Assembly: GCA_964020975.1 (NCBI GenBank)
Contig: OZ026616.1
Coordinates: 81,325,268 to 81,389,267 of the forward strand
Direction: 5' to 3'
Length of the DNA stretch: 64,000 nucleotides
Origin: Hermodice carunculata
Taxonomy: Eukaryota > Annelida > Polychaeta > Eunicida > Amphinomidae
Shown here one piece after another: positions 50,411 to 62,551 of the stretch (position 1 is the stretch's first letter; the number at the start of each line of letters is the position of its first letter). The notes below the pieces were generated by a model, which worked only from the letters and a program-made list of their open reading frames with translations, was not told the origin of the DNA and searched no databases. The position numbers and the translations under genes were made by a program.

Positions 50411-51424
50411 GCTCAATAACGCGTCCTGGTCGGAACGTACGTTGCAGCAAGGAGCAATACACACACAGATTAGGAAATACAGTATTTTTTTTCTCCAAAA
50501 TCTCCACACATTGTTTCGAGCGAAATCAAATTTATAAGGGTAACAATGTTTACTTTTGGCTGTGGTCAATATATTCAACTGTGTACTTCTTATGGTAATT
50601 GAACAGATTTCGCACGAGGAACGGAACACACTCATGTTTGCAAACACTTGGTCTACCAAGTACACTGTGTGCAACAAATAGGCAAAGGCAAGAACAGGAG
50701 GTCCAAACACTGTCTGAAAGAGGTCACTGCACTCAATGGAGGGCTCGGGTTGTGTATTCCCATTCCTTTACATTGTATTGTGTGACTTCATAACTTTAAA
50801 ACTACTGTATACAGAGAAACCAAATTTTGGACAGTAAATTAAGATACATGACTCATACCTCATTCATATCATATAACCACACCCACGAAAGTGGCAAGAT
50901 TATTCAAGGTTACTTTAACATAAAAAAACTAATGGGAATACATACCTCTAGCCCTCCAAAATGTTTGTGTATTCAGTTGTGTATTGGGGTGAATACACAC
51001 TTTATAGCTAATTTTGACCTTTCCGATTGGAATGTGGCACAGATTATTCGTGTGATCCCACACAGCGCTGCTGTAACATACCTCGTGTTGGTAAATACAA
51101 TAATTAAATCTACGTGTGAAATAATGAGGAAAAGTGTAATTGGTTCAGGCTGCTTCTTCAGTGCCCATGTGACAGTTCCATTCACCATCGCATAACATTC
51201 TGATGGGTTTAAATGTGGATCAGAACACTGAATGTGCCGGATCATTAAAACTTTGGACCCTCAGAAAGATGTTTACCACTCAAACAATGCTTTACATTAT
51301 CATACCTGACCTGGTCATGCATGCATCTGACGGCAGTGACGGCAGTGACCGCTTCTCTCGTTTGAACATCGCATGGAAAGCAGTTCGCATCGTCATAAAC
51401 AATCGCTTAATTCTTTCACAAGAT

Positions 51425-51515
<91 letters not shown>

Positions 51516-52625
51516 GTCGTGTCAATGATATACAGCAGTCGATTCTATACCACCACTGAATTTGGTTATCTCTGCTGGTAACGATCGCAAATTGCCAGAA
51601 GTATAACCATGGCTCTTGGCTGACAGCTCCCTCTGTTGGTGAGCTCAAATAAGATGGGGAAAAAAATCTTACATCCTGTACATTACTACCACTACTACCA
51701 GTATAGTACCTTTAGATGGGTTAGCCCATCTACATGTATAGGCTATACTGTTATAAGATATCCATGACGCTTGTCTAAGAAATTGTTCAAAATGAGAAGT
51801 TGGATACGGTTACCAGGTTAACTTCCCAAGTTGAATGGGGAAAGGACACTTCCTGTGTAGAATGACCTCTGATCTCCATCAGTTTGTGGCAGGTCCTGGC
51901 TGGGCTGGGCTGAGATAGCGACTCGGTTTATTCACGCAATATATAAACATAATTATGAAAAGTTTTATTTGAAGCATTGTACAGCTGTATTCTTGGTGGT
52001 ATATATTGCACATCTGACTCAGTGTAATTGTAAGTAAAAGATCTCTGAGACAGTTTCAGGACGAACAAGAGTTGCAATGCAGCAATATTATAAATCTCGA
52101 CTCGAGAAGTCCTTTTATTCCAGGATTTCAAAAATTGAACAGTAATTTGTTTCCTCTTTCTAAGTAATATCATAGGTTAACATCGAATCTTAATATATTT
52201 AATTTAAAATTCATGCTAAATTAAAATATATTTAAACGGAAACAAAGAATTTGAAAACGATAAGGGGTGAAATGTTATTTCGCTGGTGCATGATGGGGCT
52301 TTTTACATTTTCCTTGATCAATTAAAGATATTCTAATTTTCACTCAAGTGTGGATGTCAGTTGTAATCTCGAGTGATTTGCTAATTGAGAAACTGTTGTG
52401 TTAAAGCCTGATTATGAAACAGGATTTTTTAAATGATCTTGGAAGCATGCACATCCAAGTTACAAATTATCTTCATATTTAAATCATGCTTCTGTTGTTT
52501 CTAGCGGCGGTTTATTCTTCAATGATGCCAGTTAAAGTACTAATTTTTTGTCTTTGGAACCATTTGCTGTAGCTGACTTTGACATTTGAGGTGTTCTACT
52601 CACTTTTCACAAAACATGTGGTCAA
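50411..52625. other. Non-coding stretch
   Basis: 50411-50750 may hold the 5' UTR of the LINE. A hairpin CAGTATAG ... AGATGGG / CCCATCT ... CTATACTG lies at 51701-51750. No gene seen. Confidence 0.4.
51429..51512. repeat. (TC)n microsatellite
   Basis: About 42 units. Confidence 0.97.
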
Positions 52626-52626
52626 G

Positions 52627-52703
52627 GGGCCCAGCGGCATTCGAGCCCTAACAGCTATGGACAAGTGTGTAAGATATGTCTTAACCATTACACCATTAGG
52701 TCC
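52627..52703 (-). mobile_element. tRNA-derived SINE head or tRNA pseudogene
   Basis: On the minus strand TGGTGTAATGGTTAA (52681-52695) matches an RNA polymerase III A box and GGGCTCGAATGCC (52637-52649) a B box (GGTTCGAATCC), about 32 nt apart, as in tRNA genes and tRNA-derived SINEs. The cloverleaf is not clean, so a SINE head is more likely than a working tRNA. Confidence 0.5.
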
Positions 52704-53358
52704 ATTGCAACTGAACGACCTTTTTTGTGTGTTGGGGGAACTGCTGGTGTGTGCAAAGAGACGCCATCATGAAAGGAGTGCATCGGACGTAAAAAAATAT
52801 AGTTCAATGCCGTTTCTAAGATTGTTGAACACAATAAAGTTAAAAGTAGAAAAGGAATGTTAGCGTGCTCAAATCAAGTACCAATAGCGTGGTTAAGAAG
52901 GACACGCCACTCGCAGTTGGGGTTCTTGTGCCAGAATAAGTACCAAGCAACTCCAGGCTTTGCGTCGTGGTTTCATCCTTCTGACACAACAGACCACGGG
53001 CACTTCTACTAATGGTGTCTCCTTATGGTAACGTAATCATATCATTTGCCCCCCCCCCCCGTAGTCGCTCTGCTTTGACTGTTTCAGTTCTGCTCACTCC
53101 AACACTTGTGCTGATCTGAGTTGTTTAAGCCATTTCAGATTCAACTGCCTCATATTAACTTTTTTTCATATACGGACGCGCCTATACTTCCAAAGAACAA
53201 TAGGAACGATCAGGTTGACAGCCCAGGAAGGCTGTTGAATCGGTCTCAAACTAGGAGCTGAAAGGGTTAATGCTTTCCAATGCCTGTTTGAGGGTCAAAA
53301 TGTCTATTATAACTCTGCTCTGACAGACCGCAGAGCAATTTCTACGCAATAGGTGTTG
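52704..53358. other. Non-coding stretch with MITE P remnant
   Basis: A C-run lies near 53050. GTTGACAGCCCAGGAAGGCT then GTTGAATCGG at 53215-53250 and GAGCTGAAAGGGTTAA near 53258 are the core and one end of a MITE P copy. Confidence 0.4.
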
Positions 53359-53364
53359 TTTATT
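53359..53364 (-). promoter_or_regulatory. Poly(A) signal of the MAM-domain gene
   Basis: AATAAA on the minus strand, about 360 nt after the stop codon of the last exon, a usual 3' UTR length. The open stretch between (53364-53570) is probably only UTR. Confidence 0.5.
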
Positions 53365-53722
53365 TAAAGTACAGACTGTAAGTTCAGTTCAATCTGGTCT
53401 CCTTCATAGAGTCGTCCAGTAAATACATGTTTTATATCTGTTGGTAGAACACCAACATTGTTTGGTCCACAATCATAAGGCAAATTGTTGGTAACAATTA
53501 TTGAAATGCACAGTGCATTAAAATTGTTTGTATAGTCTTCACGCGTTATGCTTTTTAAGAGGTAACCCATATTAAGGCCAATTAAATTATTCTCTCACGA
53601 GAAACTCGAACGCGACCTATTAACGTGCAGAAGGTCACGTGGTTGGTATCAGTTACGTCGAGGCGACAATCCAGTGTCTATGGTAATCAGAAACCGTGTT
53701 CCTGACAAAATACCCAAACCTT

Positions 53723-56700
53723 TTAAGGCAAAGACACTTTGTTCTCTGTTTTGTCCGTTCTCCCGCCTTTCAGGCCGGGGGTTACACCGGGCTTTTCGTC
53801 TGCATGTTTCACTTCAGATTTTTGCGTCTTTGGTGGTATATAACATGGTCCATCAAATGTTCTAAAGTCGTCAACGGCGATGTCTCCTTGGTATCCTCTC
53901 TCCGTGATCCCTTCAAATACCACCTGAAAGAACAAAAAACAAACAAAAAATGTGCGGGGTTTTTTTTTGGGGGGGGGGGGGCTTGACTGAATTTTGGACA
54001 AACAGAATTTACTATGTTTGGCTTACATTTCAAAATCATATTAGCTGGGTTAATATTGAAAGACAAAATATGTTGAAACAAAAAAGTTTACACATGCTTA
54101 CAATACTTGTACAGTATAATACAGTAAAGTTATAACCTTTAAAATTTTAAATCATTTCATTTTTAAATTTCAAGGAATGTATTATTTAGTTACAATATGT
54201 ACAAAGACGCATAATGTTACATGTAAGAATTTAATATTTGCGACACGGTAGCAAAGGTTCCTACGGAGTAGTTAGCATACCTCGTAACTTTTCGTGGCAA
54301 CATCTATGGGTATCGGTATCCGAGCACGAATCCAAGTATTCCCTTGATTACCGAATCCACGCCACAGGGGAACAACATTCTGGCCTGGAACCTGAAAATC
54401 GAATTATAAAATTATAGCATGCGGTGACATCCAGTAGGGAGGTGGTAGCGCCCTTGGTTTCTAATTATTCAATTACATGGAATATCTGGGCAACATGTGT
54501 GCAATGGAACTTTCAAGATCAATGCCATTTTATGTAATTGTAATCTGCTTTTTCCTTTTTTCCGTTGCTCAGCTCCCCCACTGAAACTGATTGAAAGTAT
54601 GCGGTAATTTCAGAAATGTCGTCTGATTTATACTATTGCGTTCTTTGCACGAAGACTATTTGAATAAAAAAGTATCAACGAAACCTTCCTTGACAGAACG
54701 CCCAAAGTCAAAACGTTTAAGCCCGATGAGGCTTCATTTCCACATCGTCATCGCGACGTCATCGGGAGGCAAGCATCCAAGATTCAGTTTCTGGACAAGT
54801 TACAGAAAAAGCAAAACGCTCGTCACATTGAGAGAATAATGAAAAAATGGATTATTACCCTCTTTACAGGATAGTTATTGTCTAATATGCTGGATTGGCA
54901 AAAACTTGTCCCGATGTTTGCATTGGTTTAAATTTAGATTCAAATTCGCTAAACATTCTCTGACGAGTCACTTGCATATCACACGAATGAATTTAAACAT
55001 TGTTATGATATAATTCATAGTATGAACAATTCTGCGAGGAAAACAAAATTGTAAGATTTCCCACATCTTAAGAAATTTATCTGACCGTCGGTGGATTAAG
55101 CGAACAAAGTGCATCAAGAAAAGCTATGGACTAATCTCCTTTATCGTATCTCATGAACGACACTGGGCCATTTCTGGTAATTTTTACTGGGCAAAAGTGC
55201 ATGCGGAGACACTCGTATTTGGTTTCTGGGATTAAATAGGTTATCATTTTGCAGCTACCAGACAAATCCAAAACATACAGTTTGTGATATCTGTTAAAGA
55301 TTGTTTGGGGTGTCTTTCAAGAAGTTATGAGCTCTAAAACTGTTTATCGCAAATAGGAGTCGTTTTGAGCCCATTGATGCTGATTTGCTGTTTGTAATGT
55401 AGCTACTTTTATCATAATATTTGCAGTTAATGCAACTTAATCCGATGTAGAATTAGCTGCAACTTTGGCAACTCATGCTCAGAAACAAATGTTTTCAAAA
55501 CACCATGTCTTCTGTTCAATAATAAAAATATTTCTGTGGTTCTCCGCTTGTCTGCCGCGGTCCTCTGTGAGACAGTCGCCTAGTAGAAAATATAATAAAA
55601 AATCACTTAAATGTTAAGTGTTTGTGATATACCCAGTAATTTTTTTTAAGGGGTACCTACCCTGGTGTAGACATTAAGTGTTCCAATATGGCGACCGTAC
55701 ATGTGATAGTAGAATTCAACACATTGGTCTGTCATCGACCGATACCTTGGCGACACCATGCGGGCATTGTGACCTTTGGGCTTTGTTGAAGCCTCAATGT
55801 ACATGTAGTGACCTTCAAAAGAAGCATGATTAGAGTTTTCCCTAACATCTTCATCGCCAATTTCGACAAAAGACAATGTGCTTTGAATTGACACAACGAT
55901 ACTGGGTTCGTATTCTTTGTGAACCAACATTTCATTGAAGTTCCGGCATGCCCGCGATAAGCAATCATAGAGCATAAGAACAGTCCAGGTTAACAACATT
56001 ATTCAGCGTGCTTATTGTGGCAAAAGCCTGCCTATGAAATCTGTTGACAGAGACAATACTTAGCACTGACAGAGTTAAATATTTCCACTCTAGGTCTTGT
56101 TGTTCAAGCTCTGACGCTTTTAATCAAGGGCTTTCAATATGACGTGGAATTTTACAAAATTATTGTTTGTATTTCTGTTTTAATTTTGTGATTTACTTTC
56201 TGATTTACAGTAACCTCTTGGTTGCTACTTTCAATAGTTGTATCCACAGTTTATTTACACCATCAGCTCTTGTGATTTGGACGCTTTGCTCCTGAAAAGT
56301 TAGCACCTGACTTTTGAACTTGTGACTGCGGCGTGTTTATTCTGTTTCATGTTATATCGCGAATCGCCCCCATGTGGACATGTGAAGAAGGTATAATCAG
56401 GTACACGTGCTACGTTTGGCATTTGGAGTCCACTCGCTGAAGACAAATAACCCTTGGTCCATATAAATCATGCGTTGACAAAGTAACTGGCTATTCGTTA
56501 GCCCAGAACTCTGCAGTAAATTACCCATTAGCTCACAATCAGATAGTTGAGGGCCAAACGCATTTCTAATCCACATTCCAAATGCAGTGCATTCCAAAAG
56601 TTGTGCGTCCGTAGTAAATCTAAAGTCAAGACAAGTGCTTGAAGGATTGTTGAGACTACTAGGCGTCTTAGATAGACAGAAAAATAATTTCCGTTTCCGA

Positions 56701-58604
56701 CAGGGTCACACCGTGGAATGGTGGCAATGTTGCATGATGCCCGAGCACAACAGTAGCAGTTGGCCTCGTCTGGACAAATTAAACAATTCGGAGATAGCAA
56801 ACAAGACAGAGATGTCTATACAATTCCCGACACAGTGTTGTCAAAACTGTCAAAACTTTTACTTTGCCGACAGGCGACGCGATCATTTGGGTATGTTGGG
56901 GATCAGCTTCATTTTAGTCAACAGATACAGTGTTCATGGATACACACAGCTAATTATTTGTTGCGTTTAATAGGGCTGACACGGGATGCTCCATTAAGAT
57001 TTCCCTTCACACCTGTGCCCTAGTGGAAGAATGTACCTTTAAGCTAGCGAGATACAAATGTGGTGCAAATCAGCATGGACAACTTTACGGCCCTGTAACT
57101 TTTAAGCTGTTCACATGAACACTGTAAAATTATACATTTTTGGATTTACCTAGCTCTGAAGTATATGTCGGAAAAAAGTGGGACAATACTGATTGTAATT
57201 GTTGAATAAACAAACCACGAAGAAGAGCATGTCGTTTATCTCAGACCCCAGGGCTCCTGGGTAATAACTTTTTTAAGGTATACAACAAACTTGTGACAAG
57301 TATGCCATTTTATTGGCAATATATCAAAATTCAAAATTGTCCTTTTCAAAGCCATATCGAATTTACTGTGTGCATGCCAAACTGTATACTATGTAGAATA
57401 ACCTCAACCTTGGGCTTTTATGGATTTGGCGGGACGCAAATCGACCATTAGTTATAGTGGGTTTTATGATGTTGATCATTTAACGCAAGGGCTGTTGGAT
57501 TATTGGATCGACATGTTACCAACCAATCTAAGTAACAGAACAAAAACGCTTAATGGTATCAATAAAGGGCATACCCTTGTCACTCTGGGTCGTCCTCTTT
57601 ATTGACTTTAAGTGATGTGTTTGCGGGTGTTTTATAACATAGCCCACTTAAGATTGCCCTGTATTCATTGCGGCGGTAGAATGACAAGCGCTACGCATGG
57701 CAAGATTATGAATTAATTTCACGATACTGTCGTGCGTTTAATTTTTTGAGTGACTATGGTACAAGAAGGGATGACTCGGCTGTAGCGAGCGCAGTCTGAT
57801 TTGTTTATATTGATTTATCAAAGTACAGGCATGACAGACTGTTATCATGATGTTGTACTCTGAGGTCTGGTGAAAAATATACCATCATGTTGGCCTCACA
57901 AAAACTGCATTGCTGACCTTCACATTATGGAAGATGCAGGGCATGGATATCTATATTTCATAAGTTAAATATAAAAAAAATAAAAGACATCCTCTGCGAT
58001 CGGACGTTGCCCGGGTCGCCGTGACAGCATTCACCCATGTTACCCCCATGTGACAGGATTCCTGCATGTTACCCCTGCCTTAGAGTCACTAATGGCTACG
58101 AATATACGGCTAACTATCCATATTTCAAAGCAGACTGTGGAGCCTGAAACAGTTCTTCATCATCATCACCCTGTAAATAGTTTTGTCTCATCTTCTATAC
58201 ATTTGTTTGAAAAATGAATAGGACATTCAGTTCACTCAAATAATTGTTACCCCTATCCTAATCCAGCTGTTTACATTTTGGACTTTTTTAATCTTGAGAG
58301 TAATGAAAACAGGGCCTTTCCCGCGGCACATATCCAGTGAATCCTGCATGGGAGTACCCTCCCCCCTCCCGCCCCCTCCCCCCTCGATGTATACGTTTTA
58401 AATGGTCCAGTACTTGACAATGTAAACGTCGCTCGCGATTATACTCACCATGGCCACTTTTACAAGTATGATCATGGGTTGGACCAGTTCTTCCAGATGG
58501 TGTTCTGCCTCTCTTCCGTGTCCAGTCGAACAAATCGGTGCCATTTTCCTGCTTGAAACCACATATGTCTGGGTGCTCGAAGCCACAGAATAAGCTTGTC
58601 TTGC
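53723..58604 (-). CDS. MAM-domain extracellular protein, 3' four exons
   Basis: Exons 58449-58604, 55661-55812, 54281-54391 and 53723-53923 have AG acceptors and GT donors (GTGAGT, GTAGGT, GTATGC) and phases that join without a break. Together they give one complete MAM domain: FCGFEHPDICGF, FDWTRKRGRTPSGRTGPTHD, HYMYIEASTKPKGHNARMVS, CVEFYYHMYGRHIGTLNVY, LWRGFGNQGNTWIRARI, VVFEGI then GDIAVDDF and GPC. The four conserved cysteines (FCGF, DIC, DQC, GPC) are present. MAM domains mediate adhesion and oligomerisation in secreted and membrane proteins. The first intron is phase 1, usual for a shuffled module. A hydrophilic 39-residue tail follows with no membrane span, so a secreted product is likely. 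The 5' part lies further right. Confidence 0.92.
55813..58448 (-). other. Large intron of the MAM gene
   Basis: About 2.6 kb. Two overlapping minus frames at 56397-56800 look mildly protein-like (LECTAFGMWIRNAFG; NYFSVYLRRLVVS) but show no known domain and no clear splice sites; they may be a decayed element. Confidence 0.5.
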
Positions 58605-58937
58605 CTGAAATAAATAAAACCCATCGGAAAAAGCTTAGCTTGTTGGTAGTATTTGATTCGACCTAAATTGTATTACAAACCACCAGATTCCTGGTCTGAT
58701 CGAATCCGTGATCTTTGAATTTTGAAAATAGGCATTGTCATTGGAAACACAACAGAATCGACGAAGCCGACTGATGTGACTGGTGTAACATAGCAAAGAT
58801 GCAACAGTCGGTATGACAGGTTGTCTGTGAGACCATCATCTATTACGGCTGATTTAACATCATTTCACAGGGCTCTACAAACGATCTGAATGTAAGAGAC
58901 GTTGCTACTTTTTGGCTTCTCATCTTGGTATGTATCC

Positions 58938-58942
<5 letters not shown>

Positions 58943-59013
<71 letters not shown>

Positions 59014-59040
59014 CATACATACGTATACATACATACGTAT
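58943..59040. repeat. (CA)n(TA)n(CATA)n compound microsatellite
   Basis: About 26 CA units, then TA and CATACGTATA units. It continues after a MITE as (TA)n at 59226-59305. Confidence 0.95.
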
Positions 59041-59051
59041 ATATGTATATA

Positions 59052-59225
59052 CAGTGAAAACTCGTTATAATGACACCATCTGTTCCCAAAGAAATGTGTC
59101 AGATAACTGAATATGTCAGATAAATGAATCAAATAACAAAGAAAGTGAACTTTTTCCCATGAAAATTGGTGTCATTATAACGAATATGTCGGATATTTGA
59201 GTGTCGTTATAATGAAATTTCACTG
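59052..59225. mobile_element. 174-bp pogo/Tigger-like MITE with TA target duplication
   Basis: The terminal repeats CAGTGAAAACTCGTTATAAT and, inverted, CAGTGAAATTTCATTATAAC match in 21 of the first 25 positions. Both ends are flanked by TA. The CAGTG start and TA target are usual for pogo/Tigger-type elements. It sits inside a TA-rich microsatellite. Confidence 0.82.

Positions 59226-59305
<80 letters not shown>
59226..59305. repeat. (TA)n microsatellite
   Basis: About 35 units, the right half of the tract split by the MITE. Confidence 0.95.
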
Positions 59306-59309
<4 letters not shown>

Positions 59310-59782
59310 CATAAACATATCACTGAAAATTAAGTGCAAACTTTACTTCCCTATACATGTACTGCATTAGCTTACCTATAGCTGACTAAAAGTTTGATAT
59401 TACCAAATTATTAGCCAAATCCAATATGTCCGTTTGGCTATTCAAGGCCATTAAAAGTCAAAATTAACTTCACCAAAAGAAACCCTTCAGGAGCTTTCCT
59501 ATTTATCTTTGTCACTAGGAGCCTAGCATCTGCTATTACCAAGATTTAAGCCACTTTTACCTTTCAAGGCTACTCATGGTCAAAATTAACAACACCAAAG
59601 GAAACACCAGGTAGTTTCCTATTATCCAGATATAAGCCAATATCTCCAATTTGCAGAGCTTAAATTCTACTGAAAACTTTATATGCATACCCTGTCAAAA
59701 GATGCATCATTATTGCAACATACTTCCCCACACAAAAAGGCAGAGGCCAATCTCGGGGACATCTTTGTTTAAAATTAATCCT

Positions 59783-60017
59783 TAAAGTGCTAATCACTGC
59801 TACAGGTGCTTTTTAATTACTATTAAACATATAATGGTTAAAAGAGTCAAATTCCTCATGAAGATACCTTTCATTCAAATACCAGCAAGCCTTGTCTGTC
59901 TGAAGCAAAAAGTAGTCTTAGTCAACAGCTTTCCTAGGGAGACTTTGCGCGCAATGCGCGCAAAGTGTCCCTAGGAAAGCTGTTGACTCAATCTTAAATC
60001 AGCACTTTAAGGGTTGA
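59783..60017 (+). mobile_element. Palindromic MITE family P, best copy
   Basis: The ends CCTTAAAGTGCT and AGCACTTTAAGG are exact inverted repeats. An internal near-perfect palindrome of 33-bp arms lies at 59921-59987 (GTCAACAGCTTTCCTAGGGA ... GCGCGC ... and its complement, one mismatch). No coding capacity. Between the left end and the palindrome CCTTTCATTCAAxTACCAGC also occurs at 49.37 kb. Confidence 0.82.
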
Positions 60018-60480
60018 AGCAATCCACACAACCGTGGTGATACTATTGCAATAAATGCACCGTAGTGCTATACACATGTACAGTAGTAGTATTTACCGGC
60101 ACATTGTCCTAAAGTTGGATATCCCATAACTCTCTAAAAATCCGCATTTCCGCATCAGTTTCGCAATCTTTCAAAGCCTTCAGTCAGAATATATTCCGCC
60201 AAAATTTCAAACGATTCTGTTAATTCAATTTGGACATGTCCAAAATAGCTTTAACACAAGAATGCGTTACAAAATCGAAAAATTGCATCGCTGCCCCCAC
60301 CCACCCACCCCCCTCCGTGGCCAAAATGTGAAGTGCCTGAATCTGGGTGATCCTGTATGTAATATCAAGCAATTAGTCCAGTTATTCCTGGGGTGAAAAA
60401 TCTGTTTTTATATCAATGATGATGATGATGATAATGAAATAAAAAATATCGAAAAATGGAAAAACACTGCATCGTAATCT
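60018..60480. other. Non-coding stretch
   Basis: A CCCACC run lies near 60295 and a short (GAT)n near 60415-60435. Confidence 0.4.
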
Positions 60481-60484
60481 CCTT

Positions 60485-60660
60485 CGCACACTTGGCAGAG
60501 GTCTACCTTGGAAACATCCATGTTTAAACTCAAAGCATTCCTTGTTGTAACGGTTTTTCAGAAGTCGTTTAACCGAGCAGACAGACGAACGACAAACGAA
60601 AACGGATTTTATAAGCTTTGCTGACTGACAAGTCAGCAGAGCTAAAGACGACACGAATAA
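60485..60660 (+). repeat. Repeat G terminal fragment
   Basis: GACAGACGAACGACAAACG then a 13-bp-arm palindrome AGCTTTGCTGACT / AGTCAGCAGAGCT (60614-60643, one mismatch) followed by CTAA-like sequence, as at 15871-15905. Confidence 0.55.
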
Positions 60661-61198
60661 CAACTTAACTTTACATTTGATGTCGGCTAATTTGCACAAG
60701 AATATCAGCAGACGAAATCTTCCTATCTTGTCCAGGCAGTTTATCACATTTATTTTGGTTAACGACCCAACAGTCGTCTGTTGGTATTCAAGTATCCAAA
60801 CTCTGCATACAAAAACAAGCCATTAGTAAACACAGGGGTAAACTGTTTTCCTTTTTACGTGGTGCAAAAAAAAAGCAAACAAGTGATTTTGGTCCACTTT
60901 CAACATACCAGCGATCAACCTTTATTTTATAGCTCTATTAACACGCAGATTTTTTTCCTGTCTGGCTGTGTTTCTTTTTTGTGGCGTGATCATTCGAAAA
61001 CGTACTAACAAGAAATGCTCCAAAACAAACATGAAGCGCCACAGCAAGAGGTCGATGGCAGGAACCACATATATAGCATTCTTTCGTTGTCGACTGGAAC
61101 CAAGTCGTCGGGTGTTACGTCAAAGCATTGAGAGATTCAGCTCCCATACCTACATGGCTTCAATTTGAAGGCTATCAGAATAGATATGCGTCGCACGT

Positions 61199-61199
61199 G

Positions 61200-61260
<61 letters not shown>

Positions 61261-61265
61261 TGTAT
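61199..61265. repeat. (TA)n(TGTA)n microsatellite
   Basis: About 16 TA then about 8 TGTA units. Confidence 0.95.
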
Positions 61266-61867
61266 TCATGACTCTCGTCAGATCTGGAATTTTTCCGAAG
61301 GAACGACTTGTGATTTTAGTATACTCACTCTGAGATATATAGAGGTTGGTCAACTTTACCTGTATGGCAAGTCACTTTTTATAGAATGAATACATGACAA
61401 CTGAATACATGATGCATATGTAAAACACGTCTCGCTAGGTAGTCAAATTGATTTAAACGTGCACAAAATTTAAGTTATCATGTTTGAGTGAAATGACAAC
61501 TTAAAGTTTGGACACGTTAAAGTGAAAACATTTTCACATTGGTCCGGATTGGGATGACCAATATCTCTGATGTGTCAAAAGTAAGCGGTCGTCACAAACT
61601 GCTGTCAGACAAGAGGCGGTGACTTTTGACAATTGGGAAAAGTTTGCAAGCATATTCAGAGCAAAATTTGACTATATATCCAGATAAACGGTCGAAATAA
61701 TTGAACCAAAATACAGAAACTGTCATCACTTACTACAGAAAACGCAAGAAATCGCAAGGACTATCACTAGTTAATAGGAATCACTCAAAGCCTGTCCCCA
61801 CTCGGTTCTGCCCATGGCTCCTCTGTTTTTAATTTTACCCAAGAATGTATCATTCAATAAATGTAGG

Positions 61868-61921
61868 CCCTCCTCCTCCTCCTCCTCCTCCTCCTCCTCC
61901 TCCTCCTCCTCCTCCTCCTCA
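61868..61921. repeat. (CTC)n microsatellite
   Basis: About 18 triplets. Confidence 0.97.
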
Positions 61922-62372
61922 CCTTTGACATAGCAATTGCTTCACGTATTTTGGTGTTAAAAAACAAATTTTATAGGTAAAAGAACGAAGACTCCTTGCT
62001 AAAATCTCTCACGGATTCTTTGTACGCCTCTACAACTTAATCAAAGTATACTTTGGAATACATCAGTCGCCACTATTTGTTCAACATCACTGCAAACTTC
62101 AAAAATAACCAAGGAACTTTATTTGGACTGAAAAAAACATCAGGTACAACAGTAAGCAGTTCTGTGTAATTAGGCATCTTGCGTTTCAGAAACCATTAAT
62201 TTTTGCATTTACAAAATGATAATGGTCATTAGTTTCTTTAGACTTGAAGCATTTGAGCATGATTAGTGTTTAGGTATGCCAATTTAAATTCTAACGGTGG
62301 AAGTTATTTCATGAATCGTTATACCTAAAATAAAATAACAACTGATAAATTGATATCCCGTTGTGCACTTAC

Positions 62373-62422
62373 AAACTTTGGACACGACACAGGTTCCATT
62401 CTGTCCGTTTTCATCACACCCC
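62373..62422 (-). CDS. Candidate upstream exon of the MAM gene
   Basis: A 50-nt stretch between ATAG and GTAAGT encodes CDENGQNGTCVVSKV. Its phase 1 end fits the phase 1 start of the 58449-58604 exon and would form C-K-T-S-L-F-C-G. The C-x8-C spacing looks like an EGF-like or small cysteine-rich segment. One short exon with an intron of 6 kb cannot be proven from sequence alone. Confidence 0.3.
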
Positions 62423-62551
62423 CTATAATTATTCTTTCATGTTGCTTCACTTTTATCAGAGATGTTCAACATTTAGTGTGGATCTAGCGGAATACACTAC
62501 AGGAGCCTACATGTAATACACAGACAGAGATATAACTGTACGAATAGTGGT

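Larger units (their letters stand above)
60661..62372. other. Gene-poor stretch with microsatellites
   Basis: Holds (TA)n(TGTA)n at 61199-61265 and (CTC)n at 61868-61921. The plus frame 60968-61168 is basic (KTNMKRHSKRSMAG) but unknown. It would be intron or 5' flank of the MAM gene. Confidence 0.4.

Noticed and set aside
52627-52703. Functional tRNA gene
   Set aside because: A- and B-box-like motifs are present but the stems do not form a convincing cloverleaf; a SINE head fits better.
53364-53570. 68-codon minus frame as a separate small gene
   Set aside because: It lies between the MAM stop codon and its poly(A) signal, so 3' UTR is the simpler reading; no domain seen.
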